DNA of 64,000 nucleotides from Agapanthus africanus (Eukaryota; Streptophyta; Magnoliopsida; Asparagales; Amaryllidaceae): positions 25,746,079 through 25,810,078 of the forward strand of contig JASDDO010000026.1 of assembly GCA_030015575.1 (NCBI GenBank), written 5' to 3'. Positions 22,830 to 34,690 of this stretch are shown piece by piece. The notes beneath the pieces were generated by a model that was not told where the DNA came from, ran no database searches, and saw nothing but the letters and a program-made list of their open reading frames with translations. Each line of letters starts with the position of its first letter. Position 1 is the stretch's first letter. The translations under genes and the position numbers were made by a program.

Positions 22830-23930
22830 TGACGAAGCGAAAAGGGTCATCCAGGAAGTTCATGACGGACTTTGCGGTTCTCACCAAGCGGGCCCAAAGA
22901 TGAAGTTGAAGATAAAACGGATGGGCTACTACTGGCCCACGATGATCCAGGACTGCCTCGAATATGCGAAGCAATGCCACTCATGCCAAATTCATGGGGA
23001 CTTCATCCACCAGCATCCAAATCCACTACACCCAACGGTGGCTAGCTGGCCATTCGAAATGTGGGGGACTGATATAGTCGGCCCCATCGAACCAGCATCG
23101 TCAAGAGGACATCGTTTCATCCTAGCAACGACAGACTACTTCTCTAAATGGGCAGAAGCGATACCGTTAAGAGAAGTGAAGACGGAAAATATCCTCCACT
23201 TCTTCAAGACGCACGTCATATATCGGTTTGGAACTCCGCGACGGATCATCTCCGATAACGGGCCAGCTTACAGAAGCCACAAGATCAGTCGCTTTGCGCA
23301 ACAGCATAATATAGACCGGAGATATTCTTCAGTTTACAATCCGCGAGCTAATGGTCTAGCTGAAGCCTTCAACAAGACCTTGACAAAGATCATAAAGAAA
23401 ACGGTGTCCCGAAATAAGAAAGACTGGCACGAAAGACTGCAAGAAGCTCTTTGGGCATATCGAACTACGTTCAAGACGGCCACGAACACAACGTCGTACG
23501 CGTTGGTGTTCGGTACAGAAGCAGTACTCCCCCTCGAGATAGAGTTACCCTCTCTACGAGTGACAGTTCACTACGAGCTGACGGACAAAGAAAATGCTCA
23601 CCTTCGGCTTGAGGAGCTTGATGCCCTTGATGAAACCCGGTTCATAGCACAGCAAAATCTGGAAGCTTATAAAGCAAAGATGACGCGCTCATATGAAAGA
23701 TTGACCAGGCCGAGGACATTCCGCCAAGGCGAACTTGTGTTAGTGGTTAAAAGGCCTATGATCCCCAATCGCGCCAAGCGAGGAAAATTCTAGCCAAACT
23801 ATGAAGGCCCGTACATCATAGATAAGGTCTACTAGGGTGGGGCCTATCTACTCATGGATATGCACGGTGAAAGGCCTTTCAGGCCGATAAACGGTCGCTT
23901 CCTAAAGAGATACTACGCTTAATGAGCCAC
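22830..23930 (+). pseudogene. Integrase of element P
   Basis: Zinc-binding part with VHDGLCGSH...C-X2-C (CHSCQ), then the catalytic core with D in WGTDIVGP, D in ISDNGPAYRS and E in GLAEAFNKTL, then a C-terminal part with RTFRQGELVLV and a short tail ending near 23,920. No chromodomain is seen. It would have joined element DNA to the chromosome. Broken near its end. Confidence 0.8.
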
Positions 23931-23954
23931 AGCCTAGGCCAATGATAGATGACG

Positions 23955-23959
23955 ACGAC
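23955..23959. repeat. Target site duplication ACGAC, left of element M
   Basis: ACGAC lies directly before TGTTCCCC of the M LTR and is repeated at 49,131-49,135 directly after GGAAACA. Element P reads on past the right copy (TATGTCCGCTCGC) exactly as the same region of M does after its own integrase. Confidence 0.85.
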
Positions 23960-24769
23960 TGTTCCCCTCCGAATGGCGGCCAAGACATGGGCGTCCGTGC
24001 CTGAGATTCGGGGCAGATGCTAATTGGTGCTATCCGTCCATCTCTCCGAAGATGCCAAGTTGTTTATGGCACCGTGCATCGGAGGTTTAGACGGATGCGG
24101 CCGATGTAGCAGACTTCGTCAGATTCCCCCTCGTTTGAGGGGTTTTTGATTGTGGGGACGCTCTTCCCTGCAGGCGCAAGCCCCTGCAGTTAATTACGCT
24201 ACCGCATCGCGGTAACAACTTTCTCCTTCTCCAGATGGTCACTTCGTGTCGTGTGTGTTTATTTTATGTTTTGTTGCCCGTGGATTGTTTACGGAGGCTG
24301 AGTTATGTCGTCGCCCGTAGGGCGTGGACTAGTCCAAATCCGTGTTTATCTTAGATTTGGGTTTGGGGGTCTGGTTTGAGGATACGTCAGCCATACTTGA
24401 GGCTAAGATCAACTCAAACGTTTGTTAAGAATACGTTAGTCCGATTTGAGACTAAGATCAACTTAACAGGATCGTTTAGATCCGACAAAAGTGCGTTTGG
24501 GCTCCATTGTTCCAGTTTAGGGACATAGTAGTCCATCGTATATGTGGCAGTCGGGACCCGTCACCTCTCTGACGACGTTAAAGGATTACAACGACGGATG
24601 TCAGAGGAGTTCAGAGATGTACCCTCGAGCCAGAGTTAATTTGGGGGATTCATAGTCCAGTCTGTTTGAAGGTTTAAGGATACGTTAGCCATCTTTGAGG
24701 CTAAGATCAACTTAAACGGGACCGTTTAGATCCGACAAAAGAGCATGCGGGGCTCTATTGTTCTAGTTT

Positions 24770-24910
24770 AAGGACATTGCGGTCCGTGGGTAGTTTAAGG
24801 ACATTGCGGTCCATGGGTAGTTTAAGGACATTGCGGTCCATTGTTAGTTTTAAGACATCTCGGTCAAGGTTAAGGACCTCATAGTCCGTGGATTTAAGGA
24901 CTCCACAGTC
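24770..24910 (-). repeat. GGAC-N6-GTCC array in M 3' LTR
   Basis: Three units of the form GTTTAAGGACATTGCGGTCC plus degenerate ones. The matching array in the 5' LTR (46,443-46,615) has four, which accounts for 27 of the 28 bases by which the LTRs differ in length. Confidence 0.8.
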
Positions 24911-26670
24911 CGGTATGTGCTCTGGATGCTTCACACGGGTTCACTGCCGTGCTTGGCGAGGACCAGGCTCCGCTCTGGGCGTTTTCCGCGGGGTCAAAGA
25001 GTGACGTTATCCACGTTCCACGTAACCAGGAATTTTGCACTAGATGCTTCACACGGGTTCACTGCCGTGCTCGGCGAGGACTAGGCTCCGCTCTGGGCGT
25101 TTTCCGCAGGGTCAAAGAGTGACGTTATCCGCGTTCCACGTGACCAGGAATTTTGCATTAGACATGGGTTTAAGGACCCCACAGTCCATATCGATGTGTG
25201 GTCATCAGGACCCGTCACCTCTTTGAAGACATTGAGGGATACAATGCCAAGTATCAAAGGAGTGAAGAGATGTACCCTAGAACCGGAATGGATTAAATAG
25301 TCCTTAGCCCAATTTGGGATCAAGACCCATTAATTGTATTATGAGCCCATTGGCCCAGTTAATCACAAATTGAGGACTTATGGCCATCTTGGGCTAAGTC
25401 CAATCAGGAGAGGCTTTGCCTCCATCCACTTGGCCAATTAGGCCAAAGCCTAGTGTTAAACACTACAGGGTAATCAGTGTTGAACACTGGGAATGAGATT
25501 GACAAATTAGTGTTTAGCACTAAAGATAATTGGTGTCAAACACCAGCAACGAGGCTTTCAAATTAGTGTTAAACACTAAGACAGATCAGTATCAAGCATC
25601 GGCAACAGAGCTCTCAAATTAGTGTTAAACACTAAGGTAGTCAGTGTTGAACACTGCAAATAAAGTTCTTTGATTGGTGTTGAACACTAAGGCCCAACAG
25701 TGTTTCAATACTGGATTCGAGAGTTCCAATTTAGTGTTAAACACTAAGGCAAAAGGGGTCACGTGGCAACACGTGAGAGCGCCCTCTCTCCATTCATTCT
25801 GCTGAGATTATCGCATCTTTCAGAGCATCACGTGCCATCACGTGACGGGCATTCATATGCTTATGTGTTAGAGCTTCTGTCAAGGGTCACGTGGGTCACG
25901 TGGAGGACTGCCTCAAAGGGCTTTCTGTAGATCTTTTGGGGGGTCACGTGGTGGCACGTGACCCTGCCTTCATGTATGTTGTTTAGAGGCTTTGTTAATC
26001 TTTTTTCAGGAATTAAATTCCTCGAGCTTTAAATTTCAGAGGAATTAAATTCCTACTTCCCTTTGAAGACTTATCTTCTGGAATAGAGTTTTGAATTTTC
26101 TGTAGGAATTAAATTCCTCATATATGTGAAGAACTGAATAGGGTTAAACCCTAATAAAAACTTTTAAGGAATTGGACTCCCATTCTCTGTTAAATTATGA
26201 TCAAGGGAATTAAATCCTCGTTGTTCCAGCAGAACTAAGTTCTTAATTAGGGTTAAACCCTGTTTCTCTCTGTTCTGAAGGAATTAAATTCCCATAACAC
26301 AGGGTCAAGCCCTACTTTTATCTTAAAGGAATTAAATTCCTATAGTTCTGTGAGAATTAAATTCTCATGTTTCCATTCCCTCTCTATGTTTTGGATCTGC
26401 ATGGCAGGATCTCAACCCATTGAGAATTAAATTCTCAACCTAAAGGGGAGATGTGCACTTTGCAGATCCTCTATCAAAGAGAGAAGAAATATGTTCTTCT
26501 GCTTTTATATTATCAGAGTTAAACTCTGTTGAGAATTAAATTCTCCTTCTTTCAAAAAGCCTTCCCTTTCTTACCTAGGGTTTTCTTTTGCAGAAGCTCC
26601 AAATTCCTCAAAGTATCAAGGCTCTCTCCTTTTTTCTCCCTCTGCGTATATCTGCGTTCTATCTCTCGGC

Positions 26671-26688
26671 TCCTATTTATAGGAGAAG
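26671..26688 (-). promoter_or_regulatory. TATA box (minus), M 3' LTR
   Basis: CTCCTATTTATAGGAG reads CTCCTATAAATAGGAG on the minus strand, identical in form to the box of the solo LTR. In this copy it would drive transcription out into element P rather than through M. Confidence 0.6.
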
Positions 26689-27423
26689 CAGCCGAATCAA
26701 TTAGTTTTTGATGAATCTTCATTAAAAGATTTGATTTGCATCCATCATTCGTTTTTGACCTTTGGATTATTAGGTGAATTTTATTCACCATTGGATTTCA
26801 AATCCCCGGGATTCTCCTTTGTTATTTCGGTTAGATTTAAAGGGGAAATCTTTCCAAACTCGAGATTTTTCCATAGATAGATGGTATTCAATCATCTCTG
26901 AATCTTTAATTCGATCTGCTCCAGATAATCACTTTCCTTTGGGAAGATTTGATTCTCCTTCAGAATTTAATTCTGTTAACAAAACGGGCTTTGAAAGCCG
27001 GTCACGTGTGACCACGTGACCCATGGTCACGTGTGGACACGTGACTCTCTTGGAACGAGCCTTCCTCTTTCTTTCTGCGCTTTGCTTTCTGTTCTCTGTT
27101 TAGCTGTCACGTGCCACCACGTGACAACTGGTCACGTGTGAGCACGTGACCTCTTCTGAAGCCTTTTTCTTGATTCGATCAGGGAACCATTGTGTCTTTG
27201 CCGCTTGTATTTAAATGTCACGTGTCGACACGTGACCCTGGTCACGTGGGAACACGTGACTCTTTCTGAAGCCCCTTTTCTTCAATGTTGTCGGGAAACT
27301 GAACTTGCCTTGATGATGCGCTTAGGTGTCACGTGTCAACATGTGACCGCTGGTCACGTGTAAGCACGTGACCCTCTTCTGAAGCTTTTCCCAGAAGCTT
27401 TCCTGATTTTAAATCAGGAAACA

Positions 27424-27434
27424 AATGCCCCCAC
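27424..27434 (-). other. Polypurine tract of element M
   Basis: AATGCCCCCAC reads GTGGGGGCATT on the minus strand and abuts the 3' LTR start TGTTTCCTG. It primes plus-strand DNA synthesis in this family. P has GTGGGGGGCATT at the matching place. Confidence 0.75.
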
Positions 27435-27537
27435 AGCGTTGTTCTCACGTGTCTGCACGTGAGTGCAACGCTGTCACCTCTTGTGACCGTTGGATTCCTC
27501 TAGGGATCTGGGGAGATGAAACGTTTCCATTGCCTTC

Positions 27538-27545
27538 TATAAATA
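27538..27545 (+). promoter_or_regulatory. TATA box of antisense unit in element M
   Basis: TATAAATA in CTTCTATAAATACCTC, about 110 bases inside the polypurine tract and pointing away from the LTR. A leader rich in TTTAA palindromes follows, then a candidate donor (CTCAG/GTAATG near 27,700) and a candidate acceptor (GGATTTCAG/GTGCG near 28,345) just before ATGGCTTCTG. This suggests a leader intron. Element L keeps the same promoter block at 2656-2800. Confidence 0.55.
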
Positions 27546-28346
27546 CCTCTGTCTCTTCATAGGAGCCTTCACTTTGCTCATCTTCTTCTTCTGAGAATTT
27601 CTTCCTCGAGAATTTAATTCTCGCTTTCAGAGCTTAGTTCTCTGTCTTGAAGCAATCTTCAGAGTTTAACTCTGTTCGAAAAGAATCCTTTTTTCTCAGG
27701 TAATGTTCTTGGACAACGATGGACCTTCACATTTCTCTGGATTTTAAATCCAAAACAAGGGTTTTTACCCTTTTTCCTTCATATTTTCCATAAGAACATG
27801 AAACCGCTTAACCTTCAAACTGTAGATCTCTTAGGATTTAGATGATCTTTGGGGAAATGATGATGGCGTTTCAACCCCATGGAATTTAATTCCATCAAAA
27901 ATGTTTCTGGGAATTTAATTCCCTTTTCTTAATAAGGAATTTAATTCCAATGAAGAACTTAATTTCTTCACGCGGAGGCTTCCTGAGGTCTCTTAGCCCT
28001 AGGCTGTTCTTCTGCAATTAATGCAATGGGGTTGTTGTAATGATGTCTTCTGTGGGAATTTAATTCCTTTGATTTTGCTGGATTCATTGTAGAGCCCGAG
28101 ACAGCTTCTGTTGGGGGGGATGTGCATGGTCATCATTCTTTGAGGATATTCCCTTTGTTTTATTGTAACGATTTGGCCTCATTATTAATGAGCCGTCATC
28201 CGGATTCTGTGGGGCCCATATGTTTTGTAGCTAATGACCCCAGAAAACTCTGCTGTTGCTTTCTTTAACTAGTCTTCATGTTTATGCATGAATATACGTT
28301 GCTGACTTTTCTTCTAACGGTCTTCCTTTATTGGATTTCAGGTGCG

Positions 28347-30790
28347 ATGGCTTCTGTTCCGCGCTTTCCCTTTTCTCGCTCAGAGGCTGCTTTTCCTCAG
28401 TCGCCGTCTGATGAGGAAGCGATGGCGATGATTCGGGCCCATGATCCGAACTGCACTAACCTTCTTCAATGGGGACCTTGGTACATTCAGATTATTCAGG
28501 GTCGCCGGAGCTTTCTTTGCGCGGTGCCGAGGGAGCCCACTTTCCTATTTTTACCAATGGATCCTCCAAGGACAGCTTTTGCTGTGGAAATGCCCAACTG
28601 GACTCCAACGGGGAGGCTGGAGCCTTCGACGACCGGCATTCCGAACCATCCGATCCCGGCCATAGACATCTTGGGACGGCGTATCTGCCAGGGTGAGGCC
28701 CATCCGTGGGGGCAAATTTATAAGATAGGGCTCACTCCCAGGCATCCTACGGGCTACCTTCTCTGGGCTCGCTACATCCTTTCTGCCCATCGGGCGCGGT
28801 TGCAGAAAGTCGGGCTTTATCAGGCCATATACGCGTCACTATTCCATTACAAGTCCCCGCATGCCTGGTGGGTCAAGGCGTTTTTGAACCAGTGGAATCT
28901 TCCCACTAATACTTTCATTCTGGGAGATCGCGAGGTTTCGATTTCTCTGGCCGAATTCTATGATATCTCGGGGTTGCCGATAAGGGGTAATCTGTATGAG
29001 GAGTTGTTGCCTCCTGACGAGTACGTTTTTGAGCCCGAGCCCGCCCCAGTTGACGGCCTGTCTGCTGAGAATGCTGTTCGCCACAAGCGCCCCAGTTTAA
29101 TTAAGGCCCTAGGCATCTTCGACCGATTATTCACCGAGTCCGAGGAGCAGGGTGTCACTTTCAAGAGTTTCATTGCTCGTTTCCTTCGTGAGGATGCCTT
29201 ATCGAAGACAGCCCCGAAGTTTGCCAACATTGGGGACCCCTTTGGGTTCGGTCCGAAGAGGTTGCCGACCAACGAATCAGATTTACCTCAGTATTACATC
29301 CCTATTATTCGCCGATATCTTTTAAATCCATTGATGTCCCAGGCATGGACGAGGAGACGTTCTTTGTGGGGTTTGTTAGTGTCTGGCTTAGTTGGTTCGT
29401 TATCCCTATGCATCGCCGCTTCATGAGAGCCTCGGTCATCTACCCGGCTCATCGTATTGCTGAGGGGGTGCGGTTGGCTATCGGCATCCCGGCCTTGGCG
29501 CACCTTTATAACGGATTGGGCACCGCAGCTAATACCTCTACGCCTGGCGTGGACGTAGTGAACTTTTCGCTTCATTATTTCACGTCGTGGATCGAAATGC
29601 ATGTGCTGGGGTCTTTTGCTATGCATCAGAGGCCCGCCTTTTACGACGCCTATCCCTTCCCGCGACTTATGCGACTGGTGGGTGCATCTGCTGCCGACCC
29701 AACTCAATTTAGGGCTATTCGGGTGCTGATTGCCACCGCTGGAGGGTTGGTTTTTAATGATCGGGTTTTGTCTAGTCCCTCGGGTCCCGTTCAACAACTC
29801 TGGGACCGGTCGAAAGACAACGCGCCCTCTCTGAAGCCCCGGGAGGCCACGCATTTGTATACAATTAGACCGGGCTACTTGGTGTTTCGCCAGGACAGTG
29901 CAGCTCTTTTTATGCGGTACAATCCGCATCGATTTGCCCGGCAGCTCGGATACGACCAGGGTGTTCCTTTTGAGGCTTTTATAGTCGCCCCGATCCCTTC
30001 GCTCGATGCTGTTCGCGATGCCGCTCATCATTTCATGAGGCTGAACACCGGCTCTCATTTCATGGTCCCCGAAGCCGAGTACATGCCCCGATGCGTAGGT
30101 GCATTTACGGGCTGGTATCTTCATCGGATCACCCCAATTATTGCTGAAGAAAGAAGGGTTCTTCTTGGTCACGACGCCCCTCCTCAGGTTTCGGGAGCTA
30201 AGCTGCGACCGAGGGTTCCAGTCCGCTTCCCTTTGAGGGAGATTGGCGCTGCCCTCATTCCGGGGGAGTCAGGGGTCGACCTTACTCCGACAGCTGGTAT
30301 GCCCTTGGGTTCCCGATCGCGGGGTAAACGGGCTCCAGTAGTAGCACCTCTGCCGGTGGCGGCACCGCCCCCCGTGGCGTCGACAATGGCGATGTCGTCC
30401 TCGGTTGTGGCACTGAGCGAAAGTAACAGGGATGAGGGTGCTGAAGGCGATGTGGGCCAGCGCCGCCCTAAGGCTTCGCGAGGGAGGAAGCGGTCATCCT
30501 CAGCGACCGGCTCAGGGTCTAAACGGCGGAGGAAAGCGGCTACCACCCCGCTTGATTCTGTGGTGGAGTCTGAGCCTATCCTTGAAGACGAACCATTGGC
30601 CTTGCAAGAGTCAAACGCTGGACTTCTTTTCCTGAGTTCGGCTGATGAGGAGGCTGCACAGTTGGCTGAGGCCATACGGCGTTCAAAAGACGCGTCCCAT
30701 AACGCCAAGGTTCCGAAGAAGTCTTATCCTGCTGTAATTTTTTACGAAGACCCTTCGTGGATTCGGCGGCGATTTATCGGCCCTTTGGAG
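28347..30790 (+). other. Plant mobile domain-like region (antisense, element M)
   Basis: Starts at MASVPRFPFS. The conserved-looking core has WWVKAFLNQWNLPTNTF, then EVSISLAEFYDISGLPI and YEELLPP, as in plant mobile domain (PF10536-type, aminotransferase-like) proteins, followed by a hydrophobic part with VWLSWFVIP, GVRLAIGIPALAHLYNGL and HVLGSFAM. The last part is low-complexity with a basic cluster (GRKR, GSKRRRKAA near 30,480-30,540) that looks like a nuclear localisation signal. More than one reading frame is used across this span, which could reflect splicing or damage. The host proteins MAIN and MAIL1 carry this domain. Confidence 0.6.
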
Positions 30791-31782
30791 GAATGAGGGG
30801 AAGGGCTTTGAAGCAGGCCGCTTCAGAAGACGCCGCTGATGCGCTTTCTTTATGGACCGGCGGTCATGAAGCTACCCTTAAACCCCGGTGAGCTCACCTT
30901 CTTGAGAAGGAGAAGCGTCTTGAAGAAGCCATATTGAGGGCTTCTTTGCGCATAGGTACGTTGTGCTTCTTTTGTAGTCTTTTCGATTATTTATGCTCGT
31001 GGGTATGTATCATTATTCTCATTTGAATCGTGCAGAATCTTCGATGCTGGGGGAGCTCCCTACTGGCCCATTAAAGCTAAAGCCCGCCGAAATTCTCACT
31101 GAAGCCTTGTTGGATGTGGAGGGGGCCGATGAGGCTGCTCCTCTCATGATAGAACCTCCAGCGGCGGTTCTTGATCAGGGAGTGCTTGCCCCTATGGGGG
31201 AGGCTCCCTTGGAGGCCGCCGCCCCAATGACTCTTACTGAGGGCGGCCCAAAGGCTGGAAGCGAGGTAGTCGGGACTACTCTCCCTTTGTTGGAGCCTGA
31301 GGTCACGGCGGAGACCGTTGAAGCTGCTATCCCCCTGGCTCAGAATGGGAGGAGTGTTGAAGGTATCCCTCTGCGTTTTAATTTAGCAACCCCTTCATAG
31401 TCTGAACTCTTTTATCTTTCCCAGAATTGCGCGGCTTGGCGGCCACGATCGCGGATCTGTCGCCTCGCCAATCATTTCAGCGTTTATTGGAGATGGCAGC
31501 TCCGCAGGCGATCCCCCCTCAGCGTATTATCCTTTCCTCTGGGCAAGGTTAGTGTCATTCGCCATTTTTTACCATAGCATTGTTACTATTTTGCGAGATG
31601 ACGTTGATGTCTCTTATAGTTTTAGAAGCCGACGATGAGGTTGAGGTTGTTGAAGGGCCAGGGGAACCTTCAGCTCCTACTTGCATGACTATCGGTGAGT
31701 GACATTTTATTATAGTCCCGTTCATTCTGTGTTTAAAAGTTTTACTAACATTCACCAAATTTGAACAGCCCTGCCAGTCTCC

Positions 31783-32445
31783 ATGGCTTTGGAATCCCGC
31801 ATTGTAATGCCGCACGGCCCCTATGCTTTGCGGGCTTCAGAACGCTTGGCCCAATTGAGCCTTGTCTCCCTATCTTCTTTCGTCGAGGAGCTCCGTGCTG
31901 GTAGTGCGACTACAGCCGAAGCGTTTGCCGCTGAAGCTAACGGCTCCCTTCCTTTTCTTGCCACCTAACACAGCGAGGAGGTGGTGCGGGTCTGGGTGGA
32001 GTTCTGTAGGAAGGTGGAGGCTTGTTTGTACGCTCTCGAGTGTTCTCGCCTTTCCTCGGAGGCCGTGGCTGCAAAGGCGGAGTTACGGGGGCTGATAGCA
32101 CGGTGCGCAGCAAACATGGCGTCATGTGAGAAGAGGCTTGGTCGCAAGTTCTCGGAGAGGAAGCTAGCCTCCAAGGCGTTGGGCGAGCTTCAAGCCAATC
32201 TCACAGCCAAGGCCAACAAAGCGTATGAGCTCTGGCGGGTGCTTCAGGAGTCTATTAAAGAGGTGGTGGCTCTCGACAAAGCTGCCACGTTCACTCGTGA
32301 GAGGGTCGAGGCTCATAAGGCCACCGAAAAAGAGCTCGAAGCTCGGCTCGCTTCTATCAGGCTCAGCAAGCTCAGGCGGAGGCTCGTCTTCTGGAGATCT
32401 TGCGTCATGAAGCCGTGGCTCAGCAACAGAATGATGAGCTGGTAA
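31783..32445 (+). other. C-terminal coiled-coil-like block of antisense unit
   Basis: Follows a candidate acceptor (TTGAACAG/CC near 31,769). The second half is rich in Ala, Glu, Lys and Leu with heptad-like spacing (AAKAELRGLIARC, ELQANLTAKANKAYELWRVLQ, EKELEARLASIRL), suggesting a coiled coil. Coiled coils at the C-terminus are common in retroelement-borne plant mobile domain proteins. More than one frame is used. A short block at 31,020-31,400, rich in Ala, Pro and Glu, precedes it. Confidence 0.45.
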
Positions 32446-32569
32446 AATTATTGCACCGCCCGCCGGCTTGAGGACTTGTATCTTTTTTCCTTTTTTTTTT
32501 GTACATACTCATGGATGAGAGTATCCTTTCATTTTTGTTTCTTTCATAAATTGTACTTTGTATCCATTT

Positions 32570-32592
32570 TGGTGTTATGAATAAAAGATACA
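32570..32592 (+). terminator. Poly(A) signal of antisense unit
   Basis: AATAAA in TATGAATAAAAGATAC, preceded by T-rich sequence with TTTTTGTACATA (a TGTA-type upstream element). It fits the 3' end of a plus-strand transcript that began near 27,570. Confidence 0.5.
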
Positions 32593-32944
32593 TTTTTCTT
32601 CTCAATGGTGTGTCCCCTTTTATTGAGTGCATTCTGCGGAAATTCTACCTCGATCTCCCTGCAGGACAGTGATGGCTTAGGATTCAGGGTTAAGATCTGC
32701 TTCCTAATTACTTTTGCATTTTATGAGCCACGAGGGTCTCATAAAGTGTTTTTCTCCCTACAGGTCGAGAGGATCCCATAGGTGTAAGTTCTTCTTAAGA
32801 ATCGTGAGGATTCTTAAGCGGGTTTTCCCTTGAGAGTCGTAAGGATCTCACAAGAGAGTTTTTTCCTTCTTACAGGTCGTGAGGACCTACAAGTGCTGGA
32901 TGTGGTCGTCCTTATCCGTGTTTCACGGGGTCAGAGGCTGCTCC

Positions 32945-33170
32945 AGGTATCGTAGTTTAAAGACGTCGCGGTCAAGGTTAAGGACCTCATAGTCCGTGGA
33001 TTTAGGGACTCCACCGTCCGCTGTTAGTTTTAAGACATCGCGGTCAAGGTTAAGGACCTCATAGTCCGTGGATTTAGGGACTCCACAGTCCGATGTTAGT
33101 TTTAAGACATCACGGTCAAGGTTAAGGACCTCAGAGTCCGTGGATTTAGGGACTCCACAGTCCGATATTT
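32945..33170 (-). repeat. GGAC-N6-GTCC array in M tail
   Basis: Units with GGACCTCATAGTCC and GGACTCCACAGTCC separated by TTTAGG or TTAAGG. Same design as in the LTRs, and followed by a module A hairpin with CTTTGA/TCAAAG and CGTTG/CAACG stems (33,178-33,245). An LTR-type segment thus lies inside the internal region. Confidence 0.7.
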
Positions 33171-33369
33171 GGTTGCAGGGACCCGTCACCTCTTTGAAGA
33201 CGTTGAGGAATTACAACGCCAGGTATCAAAGGAGTGAAGAGATGTATCCTTAAACCAAGGCAGAATCCGTAGGGAATCGGGGGGGTTGATCGTTAGTTTT
33301 AAGACATCACGGTCGAGGTTAAGGACGTCATAGTCCGTGGATTTTAAGGACTCCACGGTCCGGTATTTG

Positions 33370-34690
33370 CTCTGGATGCTTCACACGGGTTCACTGCCGT
33401 GCTTGGCGAGGACCAGGCTCCGCTCTGGATGCTTCATACGGGTTCACTGCCGTGCTCTGCGAGGACCAGGATCCGCTCTGGACGTTTTCCACGGGGTCAA
33501 AGAGTGACATTATCCGCGTTCTACGTAACCAGGAATTTTGCACTAGATGCTTCACACGGGTTCACTGCCGTGCTCGGCGAGGACTAGGCTCCGCTCTGGA
33601 TGCTTCACATGGGTTCACTACCATGCTCTGCGAGGACCAGGATCCGCTCTGGACGTTTTCCACGGGGTCAAAGAGTGACATTATCCGCGCTCCACGTAAC
33701 CAGGAATTTTGCACTAGATGCTTCACACGGGTTCACTGCCGTGCTCGGCGAGGACTAGGCTCCGCTCTGGATGCTTCACACGGGTTCACTGCCGTGCTCT
33801 GCGAGGACCAGGATCCGCTCTGGACGTTTTCCACGGGGTCAAAGAGTGACATTATCCGCGTTCCACGTAACCAGGAATTTTGCACTAGATGCTTCACACG
33901 GGTTCACTGCCGTGCTCGGCGAGGACTAGGCTCCGCTCTGGATGCTTCATACGGGTTCACTGCCGTGCTCTGCGAGGACCAGGATCTGCTCTGGACATTT
34001 TCCACGGGGTCAAAGAGTGACATTATCCGCGTTCCACGTAACCAGGAATTTTGCACTAGATGCTTCACACGGGTTCACTGCCGTGCTCGGCAAGGACTAG
34101 GCTCCGCTCTGGATGCTTCACACGGGTTCACTGCCGTGCTCTGTGAGGACCAGGATCCGCTCTGGACGTTTTCCACGAGGTCAAAGAGTGACATTATCCG
34201 CGTTCCACGTAACCAGGAATTTTGCACTAGATGCTTCACACGGGTTCACTGCCGTGCTCGGCGAGGACTAGGATCCGCTCTGGACGTTTTCCACGGGGTC
34301 AAAGAGTGACATTATCCGCACTCCACGTAACCAGGAATTTTGCACTAGATGCTTCACACGAGTTCACTGCCGTGCTCGGCGAGGACTAGGCTCCGCTCTG
34401 GATGCTTCACACGGGTTCACTGCCGTGCTCTGCGAGGACCAGGATCCGCTCTGGACGTTTTCCACGGGGTCAAAGAGTGACATTATCCGCGTTCCACGTA
34501 ACCAGGAATTTTACACTAGATGCTTCATACGGGTTCACTGCCGTGCTCGGCGAGGACTAGGCTCTGCTCTGGATGCTTCACACGGGTTCACTGCCGTGCT
34601 CTGCGAGGACCAGGATCCGCTCTGGACGTTTTCCACGGGGTCAAAGAGTGACATTATCCGCGTTCCACGTAACCAGGAATTTGCTGATTG
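33370..34690. repeat. 171-bp tandem array in M tail
   Basis: About seven units. CACTAGATGCTTC starts at 33,541, 33,712, 33,883, 34,054 and 34,225 (spacing 171), then 34,343 (118, a unit lacking one 53-base subunit) and 34,514 (171). Each full unit holds two related 53-base subunits (GGATGCTTCACACGGGTTCA...) plus a block with GGGGTCAAAGAGTGAC. The 118-base form occurs twice in each M LTR. 171 is divisible by three, so a frame stays open across 285 codons; no gene is implied. Confidence 0.85.

Larger units (their letters stand above)
23960..27423 (-). repeat. 3' LTR of element M
   Basis: 3,464 bp, TGTTCCCC...GGAAACA as read on the plus strand. It contains the U5-end hairpin (24,015-24,085), module B hairpins (24,376-24,470; 24,671-24,719), module A hairpins (24,545-24,640; 25,190-25,275), the GGAC array (24,770-24,910), two copies of a ~118-base unit (24,915-25,150) also used in the internal tandem array, the AGTGTTTAACACT cluster (25,440-25,745), many TTTAA palindromes, an inverted TATA box near 26,673 and paired G-boxes (27,000-27,370). 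Confidence 0.88.
27570..32600 (+). other. Antisense transcription unit of element M (PMD-type additional ORF)
   Basis: A gene-like unit on the strand opposite Gag-Pol, between the 3' LTR and the 3' tail. It has a TATA box, a leader with a candidate intron, a coding region similar to plant mobile domain proteins (from ~28,347), then several short coding-like blocks (to ~32,445) separated by stretches with GT...AG-like edges at roughly 30.95-31.03, 31.55-31.62 and 31.69-31.77 kb, then AATAAA at ~32,578. Antisense additional ORFs with this domain are known from Tat-lineage elements. Its job is unknown; competition with or repression of host silencing is only a guess. I do not claim that it is intact. 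Confidence 0.6.

Noticed and set aside
14250-24240. A single element with inverted terminal repeats (14.25-14.51 kb against 23.96-24.24 kb)
   Set aside because: The inverted match is the U5 end of the P 5' LTR facing the U5 end of the M 3' LTR. Target duplications show two nested elements in opposite orientation, not a foldback transposon.
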